A stretch of DNA of 32,638 nucleotides from CAZWCE01 sp964632505. GTDB taxonomy: Bacteria; Planctomycetota; Planctomycetia; Pirellulales; Thermoguttaceae. Position 1 is the first letter of the stretch. Each line of letters opens with the position of its first letter. The DNA is taken from assembly GCA_964632505.1 (NCBI GenBank), contig CAZWCE010000030.1, positions 1 through 32,638 on the forward strand, given 5' to 3'. A program made the translations under genes and the position numbers. Shown here piece by piece: positions 7,278 through 15,276 of this stretch. The notes beneath the pieces are model-generated. The model did not search any database. It was given only the letters and a program-made list of their open reading frames with translations, and was not told the DNA's origin.

Positions 7278-10031
7278 GTGGAAAACGTGCCTGAGTCCCC
7301 CCATTCCGAAAATCACCCGCTGATGATACGGCTGCTCGCGCTGCTGGTCACCGCGATCACCATCTTTCTAGCGATCAGCTTAATCGACTTCGACCCGGCC
7401 GATCCGCCGTATCGACTCGTTTACCCCCAGAACGCTTCGGCGACCAATCTTTGTGGGCCGATCGGCGCGGCTTGCGCTTCCCGGCTTCTGAACGGCTTGG
7501 GCCTGGGAGCCCACCTTTTGCTCCTACCGATGGCCTTCCTCTCCTGGCGATTGTGGAAAGGAAAGGCCCCCGATCAGCCGGTCCTGCGGTCGCTCGGCTT
7601 ACTGATGATCCTCACCGGCCTCTGCGGCATCCTTTCCTTGACCGGCGCGGCATTGGGGGTCCGAACGGTTTTCGGTCCCGGCGGAGTTCTCGGCGCCACG
7701 CTGAAGTTCTATCTCGATTCCTACTTCGCCAAAGTCGGAAGCTACATTCTCCTCGGAAGCCTCACCCTCGCCGGAGCATTGCTCGCCTGCGACTACACCC
7801 TGATGAGAATCCTCCTCTGGGTGTTCGGAATTCGACCGGTGGGATTGGAAAGCATCCAGCGAATGCGAAAGCGATTCCGTCGGCAGAATAAGGACGACCG
7901 ACAATCATCCCAAAAGGAGGCGTGGGCGCCGAAAAAGGAACTGGAGCACACCGAGCCGGAAACGGCCGAAGCACTCCGCGTTCGAACGCCCACGGCGGAA
8001 CCTCGTGACGCGGGAAAAAAACGGAAAAAGAAACGGAAAGAACTCCCTCGGGAAGACACCGAATCCGCTCCCGGGACGGGACGAGGCAAGCGTCTGCTGG
8101 GGAAGTGGCTGACCCTGGGAAAACAGCAGCCGGAAGAGGAAGACTCCGTCGAAGAGACGGACTTCGCCATGGAAACGCTCGAGGACGAGGATCCCTACGC
8201 CGATTACGAACTTCCGCCGATCGAATTGCTCACCGCCAGCGAACCGTTCAGTTTCGAGGAGTACGAGAAAACGGTCCGCCGGCAAGCACGCCTTCTGGAA
8301 AAGACGTTCGCCGATTTCGGGTTCAGCGTCCGAGTGGTCGAAATCCAGACCGGGCCGGTCATCGCACAGTTCGAAATCCAACTGGAACGCGGACTACGCC
8401 TGAGCCGTATCATGGGCCTCGCCGACGACTTGGCCATTGCGCTGAAGGTCCCCAGCGTCCGAATCGTCGCGCCCATTCCAGGGAAGAATACCGTCGGCAT
8501 CGAAATTCCCAACGCCGATCGCCAGTTGGTCCGCTTGCGGGAAGTGATGGAGGAAACCGCCGCGCAGCACAGTTCCATCCAAATTCCCATCTACCTGGGC
8601 AAGGATGTTTCCGGCAGTCCGATGACGATCGACCTGGCCAAGATGCCCCACCTGTTGATCGCCGGCCGCACGGGCACCGGAAAGAGCGTATGTTTGAACT
8701 CACTCATCGTCTCGATTCTCATGACGCGGCGCCCCGATGAGGTCCGCATGTTGTTGATCGACCCGAAGATGGTGGAGCTGAGCCCCTACAAGACGATCCC
8801 CCACCTGATGCACCCCGTCGTGACCGATATGCGCAAAGCGGAAGCGATCCTCGCGTGGGCAGTCGACAAAATGGAGGAACGCTACCAGCACCTCGCCCGG
8901 GCCGGCGTGCGGCATTTGAGCGGGTACAACGCCCTGAGCGAAGAGGAACTGCACCGCCGAGTGAAACCCGAGACGGACGAAGAATGGGAAACCATTCCCC
9001 GGCAGATGCCGTACATCGTCATCGTCGCCGACGAGATGGCCGATCTGATGATGACGTCGGCCAAGGAGGTCGAGACACACATCATCCGATTGGCCCAGAA
9101 AAGCCGGGCGGTCGGGATCCACCTCGTCCTGGCCACACAGAAGCCGACGGTCGACATCATCACCGGCTTGATCAAATCGAATCTGCCGGCACGCATCTGT
9201 TTCGAGGTCGCCAGCCGGACCGACAGCCGCGTCGTGCTCGATGAGATGGGCGCCGACAAACTCCTCGGCAACGGCGACATGCTCTTCTTGCGTCCCGGCA
9301 CCAGCACGCTCATTCGCGGTCAAGGCACGTATGTCAGCGACGAAGAAATCAACGAGGTGATCGCTTCGGTGGCGACTGAGGAACCGGAGTTCGTCGAGGA
9401 ATTGGTCGAACTGAAGACGGAAAACGGGGAATCGGCCGCCTCGTCGCTGAAGGATCGTGACGAACTCTACTCCGCCGCCGTCGAGTACATCATCTCCGAA
9501 GGGCGGGGAAGCGTCTCCCTATTGCAGCGGAAATTCAGCATCGGCTACGGACGCGCCGCCCGAATGATCGACTTCATGTCGGAGGACGGCATCGTCGGCC
9601 CCTACAATGGTTCCCAGGCGCGGGAAGTGACGATGACTCTCCGGCAATGGCAGGAAAAATGCGGGAGTGCCGAACAAGCCACCCCCTCGGAATCGGCCAA
9701 TGGCGGCAAGAAGATCGTCATGAAGCCGATCGAGGAGCCGGAAGAGATGCTCACCGAAGAGAACCTGCCCGAACCGTTCGAGATCGAAGACGCGGAATAC
9801 TCCCCTGAGGAAGAAAACGATCAGGAGGAAGATGCCTCGGACGATGAGGAGGAATTCGAAGACGACGCGTACGACGAATACGATGAAGAGGAAGGGGACT
9901 GGGAGGAAGAAGACGAAGAAGACCAACCGTCGGAAGAGCCGGCCTCGGAAGAAACATCGGACGAAAGCGATCGGGACTCGTCGACGCAAGGAAGAAGCCG
10001 GAAAATCGTCCTGAAACAGGATATCGCCTGA
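7278..10031 (+). CDS. ftsK: DNA translocase FtsK/SpoIIIE with acidic C-terminal tail
   Basis: A septum-anchored motor that pumps the chromosome terminus during division and activates XerCD recombination. The 917 residues comprise: four or five membrane helices (about 16-190); a highly charged Lys/Glu linker (~200-330); the alpha/beta motor with Walker A GRTGTGKS (463-470), LLIDPKMVELSPY, Walker B IVIVADEM (Asp585, Glu586) and the LATQKPTVDIITG loop; then the gamma winged helix (~728-795: DELYSAAVEYII to GIVGPYNGSQAREV). In most relatives the protein ends soon after gamma. Here another ~115 residues follow, dominated by Glu and Asp, flanked by two similar short motifs (KKIVMKP and RKIVLKQ). 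GTG 7278 is used as start; ATG 7323 is an alternative. Neither has a strong ribosome site. Confidence 0.95.
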   Translation: MENVPESPHSENHPLMIRLLALLVTAITIFLAISLIDFDPADPPYRLVYPQNASATNLCGPIGAACASRLLNGLGLGAHLLLLPMAFLSWRLWKGKAPDQPVLRSLGLLMILTGLCGILSLTGAALGVRTVFGPGGVLGATLKFYLDSYFAKVGSYILLGSLTLAGALLACDYTLMRILLWVFGIRPVGLESIQRMRKRFRRQNKDDRQSSQKEAWAPKKELEHTEPETAEALRVRTPTAEPRDAGKKRKKKRKELPREDTESAPGTGRGKRLLGKWLTLGKQQPEEEDSVEETDFAMETLEDEDPYADYELPPIELLTASEPFSFEEYEKTVRRQARLLEKTFADFGFSVRVVEIQTGPVIAQFEIQLERGLRLSRIMGLADDLAIALKVPSVRIVAPIPGKNTVGIEIPNADRQLVRLREVMEETAAQHSSIQIPIYLGKDVSGSPMTIDLAKMPHLLIAGRTGTGKSVCLNSLIVSILMTRRPDEVRMLLIDPKMVELSPYKTIPHLMHPVVTDMRKAEAILAWAVDKMEERYQHLARAGVRHLSGYNALSEEELHRRVKPETDEEWETIPRQMPYIVIVADEMADLMMTSAKEVETHIIRLAQKSRAVGIHLVLATQKPTVDIITGLIKSNLPARICFEVASRTDSRVVLDEMGADKLLGNGDMLFLRPGTSTLIRGQGTYVSDEEINEVIASVATEEPEFVEELVELKTENGESAASSLKDRDELYSAAVEYIISEGRGSVSLLQRKFSIGYGRAARMIDFMSEDGIVGPYNGSQAREVTMTLRQWQEKCGSAEQATPSESANGGKKIVMKPIEEPEEMLTEENLPEPFEIEDAEYSPEEENDQEEDASDDEEEFEDDAYDEYDEEEGDWEEEDEEDQPSEEPASEETSDESDRDSSTQGRSRKIVLKQDIA

Positions 10032-10072
10032 AGGGCGGCTAGCGATCGGGACCACTCACACGAAACGGAAAT

Positions 10073-10987
10073 TCATGCGCCGCTCGTCTGGAAGCTTTCC
10101 TGGAAGACGCTCTTGAGTGTTCGCGAAACTTTGCCCAAGTGGGTAATGGCGGAAAGATCGCAGAAGGTTTCATCCACTTCCTCGAAAATTTTCTCCGGCG
10201 TCGGCGGCGTGGGCCCCAGCAGCTTCTCATAACCTTCCAGGAATTTCTCTTTCTCGCTCCAGGAAACGTCGAACACCGAGGGCAAATAGGAAGTGAGCGC
10301 CACCAATTCGTTCTTGGGAATCTCCCGGCAGGCGAAATCGGCCGGCGAGATGGACGCATGTCGACCAATCGTTTCGCGGAAGTATTCGGAAAAACCCCAT
10401 TTCTCCGCCAGCAGTTCGCCCGCTTCGGCATGATCCCAACCGAAGACTTCCCGCTCCAGATGCGAAAGACGTATCTGCTCTTCCCCCCGTCGCTCGAGCA
10501 ATTGGGCATAAATCATCGGATTGATCTTCGCAAGAAGCGGAATCGCCATGTCTTGCAGCAGTGCGCAGACGAAAATGTCGTCCGGATCGACCGTCCGAAT
10601 GTGCTGAGCCAGACATTTCGCCAGGATGCCGCGCCGAAGCGAGTCCTGCCAGAGTTTTTTCAACTGAAAGGGACCGCACTTGGGATTCGGCATCAGCGTG
10701 AACACCGCGTTCCAAATGACGTAGTTCTTAATCGTTCGAACGCCGACCAGCGCCAACGCCTGTGGAATACTGGTGATCTTGCTGTTGAACCCGAAATAGG
10801 CGGAATTCACGAAACGGAGCACTTGCGTGGTCATCCCCACGTCGGCACAAATCGGAACGGTGTATTCCTGAGGGCCGTTTTCGGGATTTCGCGACAACTC
10901 CAATAGCTGAGCCGCACTTTGCGGCAAAGCCGGCAACTGAGCTTTCTTCAACAACTCTTGCAACTCGTGAAGCTTTTCCGAAGTCAT
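10073..10987 (-). CDS. HDOD domain protein
   Basis: A 304-residue cytosolic protein made mostly of one HDOD domain (about residues 15-215), a helical relative of HD phosphohydrolases that usually acts in signalling without known catalysis. Typical features are LPALPQSAAQLLELSRNP at the N terminus, TTQVLRFVNSAYFGF, ITSIPQALALVGVRTIKNYV, LLQDMAIPLL and EREVFGWDHAEAGELLAEKWGF. The last ~90 residues are helical and unrecognised. ATG 10987 has GAGGA eight bases upstream, which rules against the longer frame starting at 11131. It is convergent with ftsK (41 bases apart). Its partner is unknown; HDOD proteins are commonly tied to stress, motility or cyclic-nucleotide signalling. Confidence 0.88.
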   Translation of the reverse strand: MTSEKLHELQELLKKAQLPALPQSAAQLLELSRNPENGPQEYTVPICADVGMTTQVLRFVNSAYFGFNSKITSIPQALALVGVRTIKNYVIWNAVFTLMPNPKCGPFQLKKLWQDSLRRGILAKCLAQHIRTVDPDDIFVCALLQDMAIPLLAKINPMIYAQLLERRGEEQIRLSHLEREVFGWDHAEAGELLAEKWGFSEYFRETIGRHASISPADFACREIPKNELVALTSYLPSVFDVSWSEKEKFLEGYEKLLGPTPPTPEKIFEEVDETFCDLSAITHLGKVSRTLKSVFQESFQTSGA

Positions 10988-11532
10988 CGCAAAAATCCTC
11001 TGATTCACTCGTGGTGCCGATCTCTCCTGGTGGAGAAAACGACGATTGATACATGGTGTGTGGCAGGCGACTGGTTGGCGCAAAACAAAGAGATCGAACG
11101 TCTCGCATGCGAAAGACGGTCTCCCCCTCAATCCCCCGCACTCGAGGATGATCTCTTCTAAAATGAAGCTTAGCTCACGAAGTCGAGAAGCTGGAACGAC
11201 TTTTTAAAAATATCGGGAATATCTTATTAATAATGGATGGCGAAAACACCCTACGTTTTCGAGCACTCCATTTTCACCCCCATGATGGTGGGACCCGATC
11301 CCCTCAACGAAACCGCTCTCCATCGACATCCGTTCCACAGGATCGCGACTTCCGGGAAAACGCTTCTTCTGCCATCTCGCCGGCGGTCTGCCGAAAAGGG
11401 CTTTCACGGGTTTTTTTGGACCTCGAAACACCCTCTTCCGCCGGTCTGACCGTTTTCAGGACTCAGGGGGACAGGGGTACGAGAGATTCTCCGGAGACCT
11501 TCGTTTGCCCCTCCTTTTCCAGGGAGTCTATT
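10988..11532. other. Spacer between divergent genes, no gene recognised
   Basis: No reading frame here has protein-like composition or a ribosome site. It contains an AT-rich block around 11200-11232 and a short stem AAGTCG/CGACTT (11180-11202) followed by T and A runs. The HDOD promoter must lie here but no good match was found. Confidence 0.4.
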
Positions 11533-11562
11533 TTGACGTACAATGTTGGTGTATACTATACT
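11533..11562 (+). promoter_or_regulatory. Strong sigma70-type promoter for the small membrane protein gene
   Basis: TTGACG (11533-11538) and TATACT (11557-11562) match consensus at five of six positions each, with an 18-base spacer. The start codon is ~150 bases downstream, so the mRNA has a long leader. Confidence 0.55.
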
Positions 11563-11714
11563 TATTGCGTTCGTTGAACCGAAATCGCGCTTTAGAAAAA
11601 TGGAGCGTCGCGGCTCCCCGAGCGAGCTTCGCGAGAAGGGCTCCGCGACAATCTTCGTCGATTCGCCCTTTCCCGCAATCGCTCGTCTCCTCGACGAAAA
11701 CAACGGAAGAACCC

Positions 11715-12248
11715 ATGATTGCAATTCTACCTCATCGATTGAAACTCCGGTTTTCCCAAATGCTGATCGGCGGAGCCGTTTTCCTCCACGCCACTCCGCT
11801 GTTGGCCGCCGAAGATGAAGGAAGCGAAGAACCGGAATGGGTCCTCTCCTACGCCCTGATCATGTTGACCACCGTGCTGGCCATTTTTTTGATCGTGCGA
11901 TCGAGCCGGCGTTCGGAAAGGGCGACCGAAGAGAAATACGAGGTCAAGGGGATCGGCGATCTTCTCAAGAAAGCGAAGCCCGCCAAAAAACGGGGAAAAC
12001 AGCGCGGCAAGGTTCAAGACCATCCCGAAGCGAACTCCGCGCTGATGATTTCCATCATCGGATTTCTCTTCACTGGGCTCCCATGCATTCTCAGCCTGAT
12101 CAAAGGTCTCAAGGTGAGAAAGCAGATCCAATCCGACCCCCGTGTCACCGGCGAAGAAAAGGCCCTCGCGGCGATCATCGTCAGCTGCATTGGAATAGTT
12201 CTATGGCTCATCAGCTACGTGATGGTTACGTTGAACCTCTTATCGTAA
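11715..12248 (+). CDS. Small membrane protein with signal peptide and three helices, unknown function
   Basis: A 177-residue protein I do not recognise as a named gene. It begins with a likely signal peptide (basic start, hydrophobic core, LLAAEDEG near residues 30-38). A helix WVLSYALIMLTTVLAIFLIV follows, then a strongly basic cytosolic loop rich in Lys and Arg. Two more helices come last (ISIIGFLFTGLPCILSLI and AIIVSCIGIVLWLISYVMV). The paired C-terminal helices around a short loop with KxRKQI resemble small DUF4190-like membrane proteins, but this is only a shape similarity. ATG 11715 has GGAAGA just upstream, and a good promoter lies ~150 bases before. It is convergent with the AnmK-like gene. 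Confidence 0.75.
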   Translation: MIAILPHRLKLRFSQMLIGGAVFLHATPLLAAEDEGSEEPEWVLSYALIMLTTVLAIFLIVRSSRRSERATEEKYEVKGIGDLLKKAKPAKKRGKQRGKVQDHPEANSALMISIIGFLFTGLPCILSLIKGLKVRKQIQSDPRVTGEEKALAAIIVSCIGIVLWLISYVMVTLNLLS

Positions 12249-12355
12249 TAAACTTCCGACTGGTCTTTCCCCGGCATGATTTGGAAAAAAACAAGTCCCG
12301 GTCACACATTTGGCCCCACGCATCTTGATTCGGAATAATATAACGACGAGCCCCC

Positions 12356-13648
12356 TCACATCGCGCTGCGAAGCGGCCGCATCACCGGCTTGGCTTCCGA
12401 CATCGATTGAATCACGCGCTGCATGCTCTGGGGGGAACCGTAGGTCATGCGACCGAGGGTTCTGACCACGTCGGCCCCGGTCAAATGCGAGAGATTCCCG
12501 GGGATCTGATCCAGGTGCAACAGCGTCAACATCGCCAGACAGGCGGCGCCGAACGTCTCCGGGACGATGCCGAACTCCGAGAGATTGATCATGTCGGTCT
12601 CCGGAAAGCGGGAAACGAGCTGACGCAGGAGCATGCCGTTGCGACAGCCCCCGCCGCTGAGCACGATTTCCCCTTCTTTGATCTCCTCCGGGAAGATCTC
12701 GGTGAGCGTCCCTGCCACCGAATCGGCGATGAAATGCGAGGCAGTACAAAGGATGTCGTGCGCCGAATCATCTTCCCGGATCCCTTGCTCGAAGACCGCT
12801 TCCAGAAACGGATCGACCGAAGGACCCCCGGGAATCCATTCCCCGAATCCATCGATCGCGGACGACTGATCGAGCCACTTTTGCAGAAGCTCCGGAATCA
12901 GCCGACCCTGCACGGAAAGACGGCCTCCAAGATCGATCGCCTGGCGGCCGTCGGTCAACTGCGAAGTGATCGCGTCCATCAACGCGCCGCCTGGGCAAAT
13001 TTGAAAAGAACGAATTCCTCCGCGTGAGTTTTTCTCGAACGATGGCGGCAAGAAGGTCAACCGAGTCGTGGTCCCGAGATCCACGAGAAAACGCGGATGC
13101 TGCGGCGATTTCATCAGAATCCAACCCGGCAAGGGAAACAACGGTCCTCCCCGGCCCCCACAAACCAGATCCCTCGCGGGAAAAGCATCGATCACGTTCA
13201 TGCCGGTCCGTTCGGCCAGACGCGCCGCGTCGCAAAGCGAAAGATAGGTCCGGCGTTCTCCCATCTCCGTCTCGGTGTTCCAGAGCCCCGGGTCGTGCAC
13301 CCCGACCGCGAGAATCTCCTCCTGAGGGATTTGCCCGGCCACCGAGAGATCGGTGAGTGTTTCCGCCTCGATCTCCGCCAGTTCTTCCATGAACCGCGAC
13401 ATCAAAGCGAGGTCCGTCCGATTCGCACCCGGCGCCTCGGCGAGTTTGCGATAATCGGAAGTCATCTCCTTCGGCAAGTCGTAATGAAACTGATGCCGAA
13501 TCTCCACCGGCGCTCCCGCTCCCCGTCCTCCGATTCCCAAAAGAGCCGCCTCGATACGTCGACACCGGGAGGTAATCAACAAACCGGCGACCCAGCGCGT
13601 TTCGCAAGAAGCATTCCGTTGCTGGTGTCGTCGAAACGCAAAAGCCAT
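12356..13648 (-). CDS. Anhydro-N-acetylmuramic acid kinase-like protein with degenerate ATP motif
   Basis: True AnmK opens and phosphorylates 1,6-anhydro-MurNAc during peptidoglycan recycling. This 430-residue protein keeps the AnmK architecture: LSLCDAARLAERTGMNVIDAFPARDLVCGGRGGPLFP in two consecutive family blocks, LVDLGTTTRLTFLPP, a PGGALMDAI block, DLGGRLSVQGRLIPELL, and VLSGGGCRNGMLLRQL near the end. The N-terminal phosphate-binding signature, normally GLMSGTSxDGxDAAL, reads GLLITSRCRRIEAALL (residues 22-37), losing the Ser-Gly-Thr and Asp residues. The later PGN and NLGG-N elements are also altered. It is therefore probably not an ordinary kinase; it may be a pseudoenzyme or have another substrate. 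ATG 13648 has AAGGA about nine bases upstream. The C26-like gene lies 217 bases upstream on the same strand. No other cell-wall recycling genes are near. Confidence 0.8.
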   Translation of the reverse strand: MAFAFRRHQQRNASCETRWVAGLLITSRCRRIEAALLGIGGRGAGAPVEIRHQFHYDLPKEMTSDYRKLAEAPGANRTDLALMSRFMEELAEIEAETLTDLSVAGQIPQEEILAVGVHDPGLWNTETEMGERRTYLSLCDAARLAERTGMNVIDAFPARDLVCGGRGGPLFPLPGWILMKSPQHPRFLVDLGTTTRLTFLPPSFEKNSRGGIRSFQICPGGALMDAITSQLTDGRQAIDLGGRLSVQGRLIPELLQKWLDQSSAIDGFGEWIPGGPSVDPFLEAVFEQGIREDDSAHDILCTASHFIADSVAGTLTEIFPEEIKEGEIVLSGGGCRNGMLLRQLVSRFPETDMINLSEFGIVPETFGAACLAMLTLLHLDQIPGNLSHLTGADVVRTLGRMTYGSPQSMQRVIQSMSEAKPVMRPLRSAM

Positions 13649-13822
13649 GGATCCATCCTTTTCTTGGAATCGTGTGGATGTTCGCAATCATAATCGCCCC
13701 CTTGATGCCGTGATGACGTACGGAGAACCGCGTCTTCCATCAGTCACCTTCGCTTCACGAAGAATGCGATGTCTGATCAAGGGGGTTGGTACTCACCGAT
13801 CAATCGTTCGTCGTGGGATTTC

Positions 13823-13843
13823 CGAAAAACGTCCTGTTTTTCG
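13823..13843 (-). terminator. Possible weak terminator after the C26-like gene
   Basis: CGAAAAAC (13823-13830) pairs perfectly with GTTTTTCG (13836-13843) around a five-base loop, ~22 bases beyond the C26-like stop codon. No clear U tract follows outside the stem. A longer-range match CCCCCTTGAT (13697-13706) / ATCAAGGGGG (13776-13785) lies between here and the AnmK-like start. Confidence 0.3.
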
Positions 13844-13865
13844 AAGGCTCTCTTGACGGATTCAC

Positions 13866-14612
13866 TCACGCAACCATGCGGTTGGCGTTGCGGATCCAGG
13901 TAACCCCCTGGACAAACTCATGGAAAATTCGCAGATCGAGCGCCGTGGCCGAAGTGGCTTCGGGATGAAACTGCGTTCCCAGCGCGAACCAGTCGTCACG
14001 GATGCTTTCGATCGCCTCGACCACGCCATCGGGACATCGTGCGGTGACCCAGAACCCCGGGGCGACATCGTCGATCGACATATGATGCATGCTGTTCACG
14101 CGAATCTCGCCTTCGCCGTATACCTGCTCCATGATCGAGCCTTCCTCGACCACCAGAGAATGGCGATGATGAGGATCCATGCTGTCGCGGTGGGGAAGAG
14201 CCCGGGGAAGATCCTCGGGAATATGGAAGAAGAGGTTCCCACCCTGGGAGATATTGAGAAGCTGCATGCCGGCTCCGACTCCCAGAAAGGGAAGACGTCG
14301 GTCGGAGACTTCGTCGATCAACATGCGGTCGAAGGATTCCCTGCGTGTTTCCATTGTCCGCATCGACGGGTGGAGCATATAGCCGTCGTTCATCGGGTCC
14401 AAATCGGCGCCGCCCACCATCATGACGGCATCGACCATCGAAAGAACATCTTGTAAATCTTCGCGACTGGAATAGGGGGGGAGTATCACCGGAATCGTTC
14501 CGGCTTGAATCAGTGCATCATAATAACCGGAGCTCACATACGTGAAAGCCGGGGCATCCTTGCGAGCCTCACGAAAGTCCGCGTTCAGCGCCACAATCGG
14601 TTTGCTAGACAT
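13866..14612 (-). CDS. Peptidase C26 / PuuD-like class I amidotransferase fold lacking the catalytic cysteine
   Basis: C26 enzymes such as PuuD hydrolyse gamma-glutamyl amide bonds with a Cys-His-Glu triad. This 248-residue protein aligns along the whole fold: VALNADFRE at the start, YYDALIQAGTIPVILPP, VMMVGGADLDP, LLNISQGGNLFFHIPEDLP, the VNSMHHMSIDDVAPGF motif, PDGVVEAIE, and GTQFHPE carrying His216 and Glu218. The nucleophile elbow, normally G[IV]CRGMQ, reads GVGAGMQ: position 113 is Gly and the next is Ala. Normal gamma-glutamyl hydrolysis by a Cys nucleophile is thus impossible. The retained His-Pro-Glu and HH motifs imply selection on the fold, so binding or another chemistry is likely. 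ATG 14612 has a full AGGAGG upstream. A neighbour of the AnmK-like gene, same strand. Confidence 0.85.
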   Translation of the reverse strand: MSSKPIVALNADFREARKDAPAFTYVSSGYYDALIQAGTIPVILPPYSSREDLQDVLSMVDAVMMVGGADLDPMNDGYMLHPSMRTMETRRESFDRMLIDEVSDRRLPFLGVGAGMQLLNISQGGNLFFHIPEDLPRALPHRDSMDPHHRHSLVVEEGSIMEQVYGEGEIRVNSMHHMSIDDVAPGFWVTARCPDGVVEAIESIRDDWFALGTQFHPEATSATALDLRIFHEFVQGVTWIRNANRMVA

Positions 14613-15072
14613 CTTGCATTCCTCCTGAATACCTGGACCGCTTGGAAAACAGAAGAGATCAACCGGCAAACGTCATTCAGGAGAATTCTGCGAAAGAGCA
14701 AACGGCGGCCAATGCGTTCGAATCCCGTTTTTGGACTGGAAGGCTTCCTGCCTTCCCTGACGCACACTTCTGCAGAAAACCCCGCTGAAGCCAACCATGA
14801 ATACCGAACACCGTTTCAAGAGCCGATCGCCAAGGCAATCTTCTCAAAACGAAACCCGGACGTCTGGAACCTGCGAAAGAGATGAGGCTCGAAGAACGTC
14901 TTGCAAGGAACCGAACCACTCCCGTGGACGAAACGAGAAGATCAATTCTCGAAAAAAGAAAATTTCCGACCGCCTGGGAGATGAAGAAACGAAATCGCGC
15001 CTGAGAAGCATTTTCATTTCTTAATCGCCCGAGTGGATCATCACTTTCTCAACGGGGGGGGGGATTCCATCC

Positions 15073-15104
15073 CGGTTGTCCGACATGCTCGGTTGTCCGA
15101 CATG
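15073..15104. repeat. Two-copy 15-bp direct repeat containing TGTCCGACA half-palindromes
   Basis: CGGTTGTCCGACATG occurs at 15073-15087 and again at 15090-15104 (period 17), followed by a third partial GGTTGTC. Each copy contains TGTC-C-GACA, an inverted repeat around one base, as seen in some repressor sites. It lies ~730 bases upstream of dnaK. Confidence 0.6.
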
Positions 15105-15236
15105 GTTGTCGCGGATGAACTTTTCCAGTCTCCCTTCTGCGAAATCCGTTGTGGGGTCGGTGCGTCACCACCGCTGGGTCATGCAAGTCACGAGTCAGTT
15201 TAGGAAAAGAATGCTGGTAACGCAAGCAAAAACGAT

Positions 15237-15276
15237 ATGTTGTGCCAGAAAAAAATACACCCACAACATGTTGTGC
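15237..15276. promoter_or_regulatory. Candidate operator: palindrome CACAACATGTTGTG with an upstream repeat half
   Basis: CACAACATGTTGTG (15262-15275) is a perfect 14-bp palindrome. ATGTTGTGC, its right half plus one base, occurs at 15268-15276 and also at 15237-15245, 31 bases (about three helical turns) earlier. This spacing suits a dimeric regulator. The regulator and target gene are unknown. Confidence 0.35.

Noticed and set aside
14505..15024. Plus-strand frames in the spacer between the C26-like gene and dnaK
   Set aside because: No ribosome sites, no hydrophobic or domain pattern, and partial overlap with the C26-like gene; treated as non-coding.
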